A DNA stretch of 64,000 bases from JBDHTS01 sp044221445. Lineage in GTDB: Bacteria; Pseudomonadota; Alphaproteobacteria; Micavibrionales; Micavibrionaceae. Each line of letters begins with the position of its first letter. The stretch's first letter is position 1. A program made the translations under genes and the position numbers. Positions 8,771-17,308 of the stretch are shown here, in pieces. The notes under the pieces were generated by a model. It searched no databases. It was given only the letters and a program-made list of their open reading frames with translations, and had not been told where the DNA came from. Location of the stretch: contig JBGAPF010000001.1 of the NCBI GenBank assembly GCA_044221445.1, positions 317,167 through 381,166 of the forward strand, in the 5' to 3' direction.

Positions 8771-9370
8771 ATGCTTTTTACCGGCAAGAGTTTCGAACTG
8801 ATGGGCATGGCGGCATTCAATATGTTTCTGGCCATGATTCTGTCGGTTACGTTCATGAGCCAGTCGGGTAACTCCTCCCTGAACCGCCTCACTGAAGAAA
8901 ATATCAGCCAGTTCATCAAGGAATCAACCGCGATCTCCAGCGGGACCCGCGAAGGCATGGATCAGCTGGGTATCGCCGAATATCTGATGAAGCATATACA
9001 GGACGGGAGCATATTCAAAAGCACCGTGCAGATCGACATCGAGAACGCGGCGGAAAAGGAGCGCGACCTCGCATTCGATAAGAAAAATTATATCGGCCAT
9101 GTTCTCGAAGGCCTGAAGGCGATGAAGGATCACGAGGAATCGACCCGCATCGAAAATATACAGATCGCAGACGGCGCCACGCACGCGAAGGTCATCACAT
9201 CGAGCGTCGAACGCGGCAGCCTGCAGGTGGATGCCGGGACGGGAGAGCCCGTGATGACGCCGGTACGCGGCATATCCTATTGCGAGCAGAACATTATCCT
9301 GAAAGACCGGACGATCCGCATGGCCGGCGCGGTCTGCAGCACCAGCATTCAGTCCGACGGTTCGCAATAG
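8771..9370 (+). CDS. Membrane-anchored or secreted protein of unknown function, tandem paralogue 1
   Basis: A 199-aa product with one hydrophobic N-terminal helix (about residues 11-29, MGMAAFNMFLAMILSVTFM) and a soluble region probably outside the cytoplasm. The rest aligns with the next gene: both have a YI-VL/GI segment, an ERG-L motif, PV-G-S-C followed by Q, and a final A-C-TS. The two conserved Cys near the C-terminus could form a disulfide. I do not recognise the family. The ribosome-binding site is weak and a start at 8801 is possible. The preceding gap (8575-8770) is AT-rich and holds no other feature I can support. Confidence 0.65.
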   Translation: MLFTGKSFELMGMAAFNMFLAMILSVTFMSQSGNSSLNRLTEENISQFIKESTAISSGTREGMDQLGIAEYLMKHIQDGSIFKSTVQIDIENAAEKERDLAFDKKNYIGHVLEGLKAMKDHEESTRIENIQIADGATHAKVITSSVERGSLQVDAGTGEPVMTPVRGISYCEQNIILKDRTIRMAGAVCSTSIQSDGSQ

Positions 9371-9486
9371 GCGTCCTTATGCATACCATGGTCATGACTG
9401 CGCATAAGCGCGCAGAAAACCCCTGGCATTTCATGCGCAGGAACGTTCATATAGGCAGACGGCACCAAAACAGGACGGATAATATC

Positions 9487-10089
9487 ATGAACCTCGGTTT
9501 CGCGGCTTTTATCACGGCGGTCTTCCTCCTTTCATCCCCGGCGCGCGCGGACCTGATCGTTCACAACGATTTCGCCGCCAGCCTGAACCAGAACAATATC
9601 CGCGCCTTTCTGGAACAGGCTGAGCAGATGGCGAACGGCCAGGGCGATATGACGCTCGAGGATATGACCGCATGGTTTGACAATCATCTGGCGGAGGACG
9701 GACGCTTCGCCACCACTCTGCACTATGAAATGCCGGGCAGGCCCGCGAAGGATACGTCCATTTCTCTCAATAAACCGCAATATATCGAAGGAATTGTCGG
9801 TGGCCGCGACACGATGCAGAATTATTCCAGCACGCTCGATATCCAGGCGGTCGATATTTCAGCCAATGGAAAACGCGCCACCTTGAAAACCGTCACACAT
9901 GAGCGCGGAAAACTTTCCATTCCCAACGAACAGGCGGGCGGCGCGGATCTTGTTCCCGTCCAGGGCCAGTCGGCATGCGACCAGGTCCTGATCATCTCCG
10001 AGTCAAATTACATCCAGATGCAAAAGGCCGAATGCAAAACGTCGATGAAAATCGATCCGTGGGACGGACAGCCGCTGGAACAGCCGTGA
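9487..10089 (+). CDS. Secreted protein of unknown function, tandem paralogue 2
   Basis: A 200-aa product with a clear Sec signal peptide (MNLGFAAFITAVFLLSSPARA, cleavage after ARA). The mature part resembles the preceding gene over its whole length: QYIEGIVGGRDTM against NYIGHVLEGLKAM, THERGKLSI against SVERGSLQV, and GQSACDQVLIISESNYIQM against GISYCEQNIILKDRTIRM. The paralogues share two Cys that could pair in the periplasm. The pair probably arose by duplication and may act together at the envelope. Function unknown; the reading frame and signal peptide are convincing. Confidence 0.7.
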   Translation: MNLGFAAFITAVFLLSSPARADLIVHNDFAASLNQNNIRAFLEQAEQMANGQGDMTLEDMTAWFDNHLAEDGRFATTLHYEMPGRPAKDTSISLNKPQYIEGIVGGRDTMQNYSSTLDIQAVDISANGKRATLKTVTHERGKLSIPNEQAGGADLVPVQGQSACDQVLIISESNYIQMQKAECKTSMKIDPWDGQPLEQP

Positions 10090-10097
10090 ACGGAGTG

Positions 10098-10520
10098 TCA
10101 GCCCAGCGCCTGCATCGATATATGCACCAGCGCAAAGATGTAATATCCCGCAAGTTGGTATCCTGAATCGATGGCGACCGCGTTCAGGGAGTTCCCGGTA
10201 TACAGCGCGCCCATCAGTGTCGGCGGCATGGCGAACGCCACCCAGAACAGGCAGGACAGGCTGATGAAGGCCGGCACAGAGTTGGCGCCCAGAAGTTCCG
10301 CCAGGAACGAATAGAAACACGCCGAAACCAGCCACAGCATGAAGGTATAGATAACCGTTTTGGCCTGGGGCTGCATTTCGCCCGTTGACTTGCCGCGCGC
10401 CTCCATCCATCGCGCGCCCATCACCTTGGGATGATACCAAAAGACGCCGAGGCCGCAGGCGGCGATGGCGGACAGCAAAGCGGTCATCAAGGGAAAATCG
10501 AGTGTGGCAGGTCCGGTCAT
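10098..10520 (-). CDS. DUF1761-type membrane protein
   Basis: A 140-aa protein with four predicted membrane helices. The family resemblance is in the N-terminal segment (AIAACGLGVFWYHPKVMGARWM), typical of DUF1761: a helix ending in a W-Y-P motif followed by a short amphipathic stretch. Function is unknown. It starts 26 bases after the sdhB stop on the same strand, so the two are probably co-transcribed. GGGGGC lies close to the ATG. Its 3' end is 8 bases from the end of the convergent secreted paralogue. Confidence 0.7.
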   Translation of the reverse strand: MTGPATLDFPLMTALLSAIAACGLGVFWYHPKVMGARWMEARGKSTGEMQPQAKTVIYTFMLWLVSACFYSFLAELLGANSVPAFISLSCLFWVAFAMPPTLMGALYTGNSLNAVAIDSGYQLAGYYIFALVHISMQALG

Positions 10521-10546
10521 TATAGCCCCCATTGAGTTTGGATGTT

Positions 10547-11341
10547 TCAGGCCTGGCGCGATGCCAGGCGCTTCTTGATTTCGCCGATTGCCTTCGCGGG
10601 ATTCAGTCCCTTGGGGCATGTCTTTGTGCAGTTCATGATGGTATGGCACCGGAACAGGCGGAATGGGTCTTGCAGGAAATCGAGTCGTTCGCCTTTCGCC
10701 TCGTCGCGGCTGTCGGTCAGCCAGCGCCACGCCTGGATCAGGACGGAAGGCCCCAGGAACTTGCCTGAATTCCACCAGTAGCTGGGGCACGAAGTCGAGC
10801 AGCAGAAGCATAATATGCATCCCGCCGGCCCCTTGCCGTCCTTGCCGTTCAGGGCGTCGGCGTCTTCCGGCGATTGCAGACGCTCGCGCGTCGGCGCGGG
10901 CGAATCCGCCTTCATCCACGGCTCGATGGATTCATACTGGGCATAGATATGCGTCAGGTCGGGCACCAGGTCTTTCAGCACCGGCATATGGGGCAGCGGC
11001 GTCACGCGCACGTCGCCCTTCACCTCGGCGATCGGCTTGGTGCACGCCAGCGTGTTCGTGCCGTCGATGTTCATCGAGCACGACCCGCATATCCCTTCGC
11101 GGCACGACCGGCGGAAGGTCAGGGTCGGGTCGACTTCGTTCTTGATGTAAAGCAGAGCGTCGAGCACCATGTGCCCGCATTTCTTCGCATCGAGATGATA
11201 CTCGTCCATGCGTGGGTTTTTGCCGTCTTCCGGGTCCCAGCGATAGACTTTGAACGTCCGCACGTCGTCCGCGCCTTCGGGTGCGGCGAAGGACGTGCCT
11301 TTGGTGACCTTGGAATTCTTGGGAAGGCTGAGTTGTACCAT
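10547..11341 (-). CDS. sdhB: SdhB, succinate dehydrogenase iron-sulfur subunit
   Basis: Electron-transfer subunit of complex II on the inner face of the membrane. It is 264 aa. The N-terminal ferredoxin domain has the [2Fe-2S] motif CREGICGSC plus a downstream Cys (NTLACTKP). The C-terminal domain has CILCFCCSTSCPSYWWN and CHTIMNCTKTCPKGLNP for the [4Fe-4S] and [3Fe-4S] clusters. The other subunits, sdhC, sdhD and sdhA, are at 28811-31441, so the complex is split over two loci. Here sdhB is followed by a DUF1761 gene. Confidence 0.96.
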   Translation of the reverse strand: MVQLSLPKNSKVTKGTSFAAPEGADDVRTFKVYRWDPEDGKNPRMDEYHLDAKKCGHMVLDALLYIKNEVDPTLTFRRSCREGICGSCSMNIDGTNTLACTKPIAEVKGDVRVTPLPHMPVLKDLVPDLTHIYAQYESIEPWMKADSPAPTRERLQSPEDADALNGKDGKGPAGCILCFCCSTSCPSYWWNSGKFLGPSVLIQAWRWLTDSRDEAKGERLDFLQDPFRLFRCHTIMNCTKTCPKGLNPAKAIGEIKKRLASRQA

Positions 11342-11500
11342 GAAAGAGCCCGAACAGGAGCGCGAGAGTCGACCGTATGAGGATACTCCGCCGCCCCTGC
11401 CCTGCCAAGCCCCGATATCGCAATAAAGACAAGCCGGTCTTGCCCGGAGGCGAAATCCGTTTAAATTGGTGACGACAGAGACAGAACAGGAGCGCCCGCG

Positions 11501-12337
11501 ATGCAATTCATCACCGTCCAGAACCGCAAGATCCCGGCCCTCGGCTACGGCACCTGGAAACTGCAGGGCGCGGAATGCGTCAAAAGCGTCGAAACCGCGC
11601 TCGATATCGGCTACCGCCATATCGACACCGCCCAGATTTACCAGAATGAAGAAGAAGTCGGCGACGCGATCCGTAACATCGGCCTGCCGCGCGACCAGAT
11701 TTTCCTGACCACCAAGGTCTGGATGGACAATGTCCGGGCGGGCGATCTGCAGATGTCGGTCAATGACAGCCTCGTCAAGCTGCGCACGGATTACGTCGAC
11801 CTGCTCCTGATCCACTGGCCGGTCAAGGACGTCAGCCTGAACGAACAGATGCAGGCTTTATGCGATGTTCAGAACCAGGGCCTCGCGAAACTGATCGGCG
11901 TGTCGAATTTCGTCGTGCCCCAGATGAAGGAAGTCGCGGACGACCTCGGCGTGAACATCGCGAACAACCAGGTCGAATACCATCCCTATCTGAACCAGAA
12001 GCCGGTGCTGGATTTCGTCCGTTCCCACGACATGTTCCTGACCGCCTACTCCCCCGTGGCCCGGGGTAAGGTTCTGGAAGACCCGGCGATCCGCCGGCTC
12101 GCCGAAAAATACGGCAAAAGCCCGGCCCAGGTCACGTTGCGCTGGCTGGTCCAGCAAGACCGCGTCGCCGCCATCCCGAAGGCCGCGAAGGCGGACCATG
12201 CGCGCAGCAACTTCGACATCTTCGATTTCGAACTGACCGGTGACGAAATGAAGGCCGTCCACGCCCTCGCCCGACCCGACGGCCGCCTGATCAACCCGGA
12301 TTGGGCGCCGGCCTGGGACGTCGCGAAGGCGGCCTGA
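11501..12337 (+). CDS. Aldo/keto reductase (DkgA/DkgB-like)
   Basis: NADPH-dependent reductase of small aldehydes or ketones, 278 aa, TIM-barrel AKR family. The catalytic tetrad is visible as Asp42 and Tyr47 (HIDTAQIYQNEEEVG), Lys72 (LTTKVW) and His105 (LIHWP). The C-terminal IPKAAKADHARSN segment binds the cofactor 2'-phosphate in relatives. It resembles 2,5-diketo-D-gluconate/methylglyoxal reductases, but substrate cannot be told from sequence. It is divergent from sdhB across a 160-bp gap, and its stop directly abuts the stop of the convergent acyl-CoA dehydrogenase gene. Confidence 0.9.
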   Translation: MQFITVQNRKIPALGYGTWKLQGAECVKSVETALDIGYRHIDTAQIYQNEEEVGDAIRNIGLPRDQIFLTTKVWMDNVRAGDLQMSVNDSLVKLRTDYVDLLLIHWPVKDVSLNEQMQALCDVQNQGLAKLIGVSNFVVPQMKEVADDLGVNIANNQVEYHPYLNQKPVLDFVRSHDMFLTAYSPVARGKVLEDPAIRRLAEKYGKSPAQVTLRWLVQQDRVAAIPKAAKADHARSNFDIFDFELTGDEMKAVHALARPDGRLINPDWAPAWDVAKAA

Positions 12338-14260
12338 TCAGCGTTTCAGGCCTTCCAGGATAAACCGCTTTCCTTCGAATCCGCGCGGCATGACGCGGTC
12401 GGGCCGCTGGTCGCCGAGCATATGCTCCTGCAATGCCGCAACCATATCAGCGGAACGCATGTCGAGAATGCTGCGGGAAGGCGCGCCCACCAAGGTCCCA
12501 AGGCCGCATTTCGGCGCCATGATCCGATGGATATAATGGCGGCCGAGGGTAAGTTGGCCCTGCAGATATCGCTGGGTGGGTCCGTCCATGTCCGGGTCCG
12601 CTTCAAGGCGGTCCTGCGCCGCGTTCATCATCTTCAGCCACATCCGCCCCATCGTCATGGCGCCGAACATATCGAGGAACGGCTTGGAATCGGCCAGAAG
12701 CTCGTCATGCTGTTGGGAAAGCCCCTTGCCGATCAGGTCGCCGCCGGCGAGCGCGCCGACGGCGGCGCGGGCCCGCTCAAGCTTCGAGACCTCGTCCGGA
12801 TGCCGGCCCTGCAGGCGCGCATTGATGATTTCCCGCCGGAATCCGCGCAGTTCTATGCCGATCCGGTACAGAAAATCCTTGGGATCGAGAACTTGCCGCA
12901 GAACGAAGCTCATCGCCTGAATATCGTTGCTGCCTTCGTAGGTCTTGCCGATCTCCGCGTCGCGCAGGAACTGCTCGACGCCCGTCTCCGTGATATATCC
13001 GGCGCCGCCATGCATCTCCATCGCTTTCAGGGCGATTTCGACGCTCAGATCCGTTGTCAGGGATTTCAGGACGGATGTCATCAGGGCGACATATTCGTTC
13101 GCGCTGTTCCGGAACGCCTTGGGGCCATGCTCGGCCAGATCCTGGTGAAGCGCGGTGTGATAGATCATCGCCCGCGCGCCCTGGATCTGGCAGGCCATGT
13201 CCATAAGGTCGCCGCGTTTATTGGCATGTTCGATAATGGCGACGCGCGCCGCCTTGGGGTCTCTCGCCTCGGAAATCCGTGCGCCCTGGATACGCTGGCT
13301 GGCGTAGAGCAAAGCGGCCTGGTACGCCCTTTCCGCAAGACCCAGCCCCTGTAAGGCCACTTTGATCCGGGCGTCGTTCATCATCTCGAACATGGCGGCC
13401 ATGCCCTTATGCGGCTCACCCACCAGCCAGCCCGCCGCGTTATTAAACGCCAGCGTCGTGGTGGCGGAGCCGTTGATTCCCAATTTGTGCCACAAATGTT
13501 CGCAGGTCACGTGGTTGAACGCCTGCGGGTCGGGCTCGCCGCTGTCGCCGGGCATGAATTTCGGGACGCTGAACAGGCTGATCCCCTTTATGCCGGGCGG
13601 CGCGTCCGGCATCCGCGCCAGGATCAGATGCCATTTCTGCTCGGTCAGGTCATGCTCGCCGCAGCTGATGAAAATCTTGAGCGCGTCGATCGCATACAGG
13701 CCATTGCCGACCGGGGTCGCCATGGCCCGGATGCGTGCAAGGTCGGATCCGGCGTCTCCTTCCGTCAGGCACATTGTCCCCGTATCAAGCCCGGCATAAA
13801 GGCGGGGCAGTACCAGTGCCCTGTGCCGCTCCGTTGCATACCGGTTTACGGCCCGCGCATGGCCGCCGCTAAGCCCGGGATAAGTGGAAAAAGAAAAATT
13901 GGACGCCGTGAACAGTTCCGTGACCGCCGTATCGAGAAGATGCGGGGCGCCGCCGCCGCCATAGAGCGGATTGCCCGCGAGGCCGATAAAGCCGTCATCG
14001 GCGAACCGCCGGAACGCTTCTCTGAAACCTTCAGGGGTTTTCACGGATTTGGCCGTGATGTCATAAACGCAGCCCTTGTCCCCGATGGCGTTCAGGGGCA
14101 AGGCGACATCCACGGCGAACCGCGCGGCCGTATCGAGGGTCGCGCGCATCGTATCCCAGTCATAATCGCCGCATCCCGCCAGGCGTGCGAGATCCCCTGC
14201 CCCCAGCATGGCGTTCATGACGGTATCGATATCCCTCAGCGGCGGAACGTAATCCGGCAT
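12338..14260 (-). CDS. Acyl-CoA dehydrogenase with C-terminal extension (DmdC-like long form)
   Basis: FAD flavoenzyme for the first step of beta-oxidation. At 640 aa it is longer than the 380-aa classical enzymes and matches the long form with an extra C-terminal domain, as in DmdC-like proteins. Visible elements are the MCLTEGDAGSDLARIRA active-site loop, GGAGYITETGVEQFLRDAEI, and TYEGSNDIQAM with the catalytic-base Glu. AAGGGAG precedes the start. It is the last gene of the beta-oxidation operon, 12 bases after the hydroxyacyl-CoA dehydrogenase gene. A short/medium-chain or methylmercaptopropionyl-CoA substrate cannot be excluded. Confidence 0.9.
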   Translation of the reverse strand: MPDYVPPLRDIDTVMNAMLGAGDLARLAGCGDYDWDTMRATLDTAARFAVDVALPLNAIGDKGCVYDITAKSVKTPEGFREAFRRFADDGFIGLAGNPLYGGGGAPHLLDTAVTELFTASNFSFSTYPGLSGGHARAVNRYATERHRALVLPRLYAGLDTGTMCLTEGDAGSDLARIRAMATPVGNGLYAIDALKIFISCGEHDLTEQKWHLILARMPDAPPGIKGISLFSVPKFMPGDSGEPDPQAFNHVTCEHLWHKLGINGSATTTLAFNNAAGWLVGEPHKGMAAMFEMMNDARIKVALQGLGLAERAYQAALLYASQRIQGARISEARDPKAARVAIIEHANKRGDLMDMACQIQGARAMIYHTALHQDLAEHGPKAFRNSANEYVALMTSVLKSLTTDLSVEIALKAMEMHGGAGYITETGVEQFLRDAEIGKTYEGSNDIQAMSFVLRQVLDPKDFLYRIGIELRGFRREIINARLQGRHPDEVSKLERARAAVGALAGGDLIGKGLSQQHDELLADSKPFLDMFGAMTMGRMWLKMMNAAQDRLEADPDMDGPTQRYLQGQLTLGRHYIHRIMAPKCGLGTLVGAPSRSILDMRSADMVAALQEHMLGDQRPDRVMPRGFEGKRFILEGLKR

Positions 14261-14272
14261 CGTACTCTCCCT

Positions 14273-17200
14273 TTAACCCAGGCCGCGGCGCAGGTCCGCG
14301 ATCATGTCCGTGTGATGATTGTACATGGCGATCTGCGCCCGTCGCTTGTCAGGGTCGCCGTCATTCGCCGCTATTTTTTCCTGGGCGATCCCGACTTTCT
14401 TGCGCAGGATTCCCTCGACCATTTCAAGCACGGCCTTATTATCTTTCCCCAGGGCCAGTGTCCTGAGGCTCGGCAGGGTTTTCGCCAGATAGGCGTTGGT
14501 GTCGTCGGCAACATCATTATATGTGTCTGTCAGGCTGACCTGCGGCGGCTGCGGGCGCCATTCGTCCTCCCTCACAAGCTGGACGAGATACCTGAACAAT
14601 TCGTCCCGCGACATTGAACGGAGATCGGGGCCGACCTTTGCCGGCATGGCCGTTTCCTGGACGGCGGTCTTCAGAAACGGGTTACCGGGCAGGCGCGGCT
14701 TGGTGTCGTAATAATCGATCTGCGCGCGCAGATCGTCGGTCGTAACGCCGTCCTCCTCGTCCAGCGGTTCTTCCCGCAGCGGCTTGCCTGTGACGAGGAT
14801 ATGACGCATCCGCGCCACCGCTGTGCCGTCCGTGGTGACAGCCGTCATGAAGGCGCGCCGTTCCAGTGCCAGGATGTCGTATTCGGTCAGTGCGATGCCT
14901 TCATAGGTGTCGCCGCCGCTCATCACCTCGGCCAGCAGGTACAGGACGGTCACGTCGCCCCATGTCGCCCGTCCTTCGCGATCAAACCCGTCCACGCCCG
15001 CGTCCAGAAGCGTCCTGCGCCTCTCTCCGCCCAGCCGGAACGTCACCGGCTCCGGCGGCTTATAACCGGGCACCATATCCAGCGCGGCCTGTTTGGCCCG
15101 GGCAAGAAGATTGTCCCGGTTCATCACGATGATGTCGTCCGGATTGAGGATACGGTTTCTCTGCGCGTCATGGGCGGAGGAGGAGACCAGCGGCGTGGCG
15201 GCCGCAGTAAAGGCCCTGAGTTCCGGAGAGTCTATATCGTCGCTCAGGGCCGCATGGGCGATATGACGGCGGAGCAATTCCTTGCAGCCGCCCCAGGCGG
15301 GCACGACGGCAACGCCGACCTCGACCTGGCCTGCATGAAGTTCGGGATCGGCAACTATCTGATCGCAATGCAACAGCACCTCGCACGCGCCGCCAAACGC
15401 GAGGCCCTTAGGCGCCCCGACGACCGGAATCTTGCTTTTCTGCATCCGGTCCAGCGTCATCTGCCCGGTATAAAGCGCGTCGTCGATGGCTTGCAGCGAG
15501 TCGTCGGTCGCCGTGTTCGCCATGATCGACACCAGCGCCAGATTGGCGCCCACACCGAACTTGTCTTCGGCATAAATCACCATCGCGTTGTATCGTCCGT
15601 CGCCACGCTCGATGATGTCCATGGCGGCGTTCAGAATGTCCATGGTGTCGGTCATCAGGGAATTGCCCGGGCCGTGCAGTTCCACGCAGATCACGCCGTC
15701 GCCGATATCCCACAGCGATGCATAGTCGTTTTGTCGGCCTTCGATCGGTTCGGACGTGTTCTTGATATCCTGCAGATCGAGAACGCCGGGTTTTTTCGGC
15801 AGGTCGTGATATTCCCCGTCGAACCCGAGCGCCTGTTTGACGTTGTTTTCGGTGCGGTAGAAACTGCGCCCGGCCGCCATCCGCAGGAACGGCGGAATCT
15901 CTACGCCTTCCCGCTCCAGGCGGCCGATCAGGTAGTCCGGCCCGGTCTGCAGATCGTCGCCCAGCGCGTCGATGTTTTCAAACGGCCCCCGTTTCCAGTC
16001 ATAACCGTCGCGCATGGCGGTATCCATCTGGTCGATTCCCGTGGAGACCTCCGGCGTAACGAGCGATGCATAGACAGACAGATTCTTCAGAACATGCCAC
16101 GCAAGGCGTCCGCCGATATCGTCCGTTTCCAGGACGGCGCGCAGCGATGTCCTGCCGGCCCTCGCGCTGTCGAGCTTGCTGGATTCTCTATCGCGATACT
16201 CACCGGTCACGAAGTCTGCGACCTGCCTTTTCTTTTCGATCGTAGCGCCGGAATCGTCCTTGACCTCGGCCATGCGGTTGAAGCCCGCGCCGTCTTCCGT
16301 CTTCCGTCCCAGGCGTCCCTGCTCGATCATGGCGTCGAGAAGCGGAAGGTCGGCCCCGGCGTCCACGAACATCTGCGCGGCCCGGCGCATCTCCTCGGCA
16401 TGCTCGGGCGAGGCTTCGTAAAGCGGAAGTTTTGCCAGGAGGCTCTGCACGACCGAACGGGCGATGTCCAGGCCCACCAGGTCGAGCACCGATGTCGGCC
16501 CCATGTTGCCGAAGCCGGCATTGACGTTCAGCACCGCGTCCACGTCTTCCGGGCGCATGGCGTTGTCGATTGCGAAATTCAGGATCTGCTTCAGCGCATA
16601 GGTGCCGACCAGATTGGCCAGAAAACCCGGGTTGTCTTTACAGACCTGCGGCGATTTGCCGAGGGTGTCGCGCGCGAAGGCGCACAGGTTTTCGATTTTT
16701 TTCGGGCTGCTGCCTTCCGCCGGCACGATTTCGACCAGGCGCAGCATGCGGGGCGGGTTGAACCAGTGGAACACCGCGAAGGTCAGTTTTTTACGCCGCG
16801 CTTCCTCCCTGACATCCTCCGGCAAACCGTCAAGGATCTGTTTCAGGGGAATGGACGACGTGTTTGTGCAGATATAGGCACCCTGCTTGCAGTGCCGGAT
16901 GATATCGGAAACAACCAGGATTTTGACCGGAAGCTTTTCCGTTACCGCTTCCTGGATGAAGTCGGCGTCGGCGATCATCGCCATGTCGGTCAGCGACGAT
17001 CCGGTCTCGATCCGCTCGGCGAAGGACGGAAGATAGAACCCGGCGTTCAGGGGATTCTGGCTCAGGCCCGCCGTCGTGGATCCCCTGCGCAGGCGCTCGA
17101 CGGCTTTATTCGCATCCTCGGCTTTCAGGTCCAGCAGCTTGACCCGCATGCCCGCGTTGGCGCAATGCGCGGCAATGCCGACCCCGAGTGGGCCGGAACC

Positions 17201-17293
17201 GAGTACGGCGGCCGTTCGGAACGAAGCGCGTGACGGCTGTCCCGCCCCGTTGGCAAATGATGACCTGACTGTCCCTGCCGCTGTGATCGCCAT
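14273..17293 (-). CDS. Bifunctional 3-hydroxyacyl-CoA dehydrogenase / enoyl-CoA hydratase
   Basis: A 1006-aa fusion for two beta-oxidation steps. The dehydrogenase half comes first, with NAD-binding GSGPLGVGIA (about residues 32-41) and HWFNPPRMLRLVEIVP. A crotonase half follows with GGACEVLLHCD and GQVEVGVAVVPAWGG, keeping both catalytic Glu. This dehydrogenase-then-hydratase order is like FadN/Bacillus-type enzymes and opposite to E. coli FadB. The protein is some 200 aa longer than FadN, with a helical C-terminal tail. It starts 15 bases after the thiolase stop. Confidence 0.92.
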   Translation of the reverse strand: MAITAAGTVRSSFANGAGQPSRASFRTAAVLGSGPLGVGIAAHCANAGMRVKLLDLKAEDANKAVERLRRGSTTAGLSQNPLNAGFYLPSFAERIETGSSLTDMAMIADADFIQEAVTEKLPVKILVVSDIIRHCKQGAYICTNTSSIPLKQILDGLPEDVREEARRKKLTFAVFHWFNPPRMLRLVEIVPAEGSSPKKIENLCAFARDTLGKSPQVCKDNPGFLANLVGTYALKQILNFAIDNAMRPEDVDAVLNVNAGFGNMGPTSVLDLVGLDIARSVVQSLLAKLPLYEASPEHAEEMRRAAQMFVDAGADLPLLDAMIEQGRLGRKTEDGAGFNRMAEVKDDSGATIEKKRQVADFVTGEYRDRESSKLDSARAGRTSLRAVLETDDIGGRLAWHVLKNLSVYASLVTPEVSTGIDQMDTAMRDGYDWKRGPFENIDALGDDLQTGPDYLIGRLEREGVEIPPFLRMAAGRSFYRTENNVKQALGFDGEYHDLPKKPGVLDLQDIKNTSEPIEGRQNDYASLWDIGDGVICVELHGPGNSLMTDTMDILNAAMDIIERGDGRYNAMVIYAEDKFGVGANLALVSIMANTATDDSLQAIDDALYTGQMTLDRMQKSKIPVVGAPKGLAFGGACEVLLHCDQIVADPELHAGQVEVGVAVVPAWGGCKELLRRHIAHAALSDDIDSPELRAFTAAATPLVSSSAHDAQRNRILNPDDIIVMNRDNLLARAKQAALDMVPGYKPPEPVTFRLGGERRRTLLDAGVDGFDREGRATWGDVTVLYLLAEVMSGGDTYEGIALTEYDILALERRAFMTAVTTDGTAVARMRHILVTGKPLREEPLDEEDGVTTDDLRAQIDYYDTKPRLPGNPFLKTAVQETAMPAKVGPDLRSMSRDELFRYLVQLVREDEWRPQPPQVSLTDTYNDVADDTNAYLAKTLPSLRTLALGKDNKAVLEMVEGILRKKVGIAQEKIAANDGDPDKRRAQIAMYNHHTDMIADLRRGLG

Positions 17294-17308
17294 TATTATA
17301 TCTCCGTT

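Noticed and set aside
14801..17233. An 810-codon plus-strand open frame opposite the hydroxyacyl-CoA dehydrogenase fusion
   Set aside because: The minus-strand enzyme has all family motifs; the plus-strand frame is its antisense shadow with no recognisable domain.
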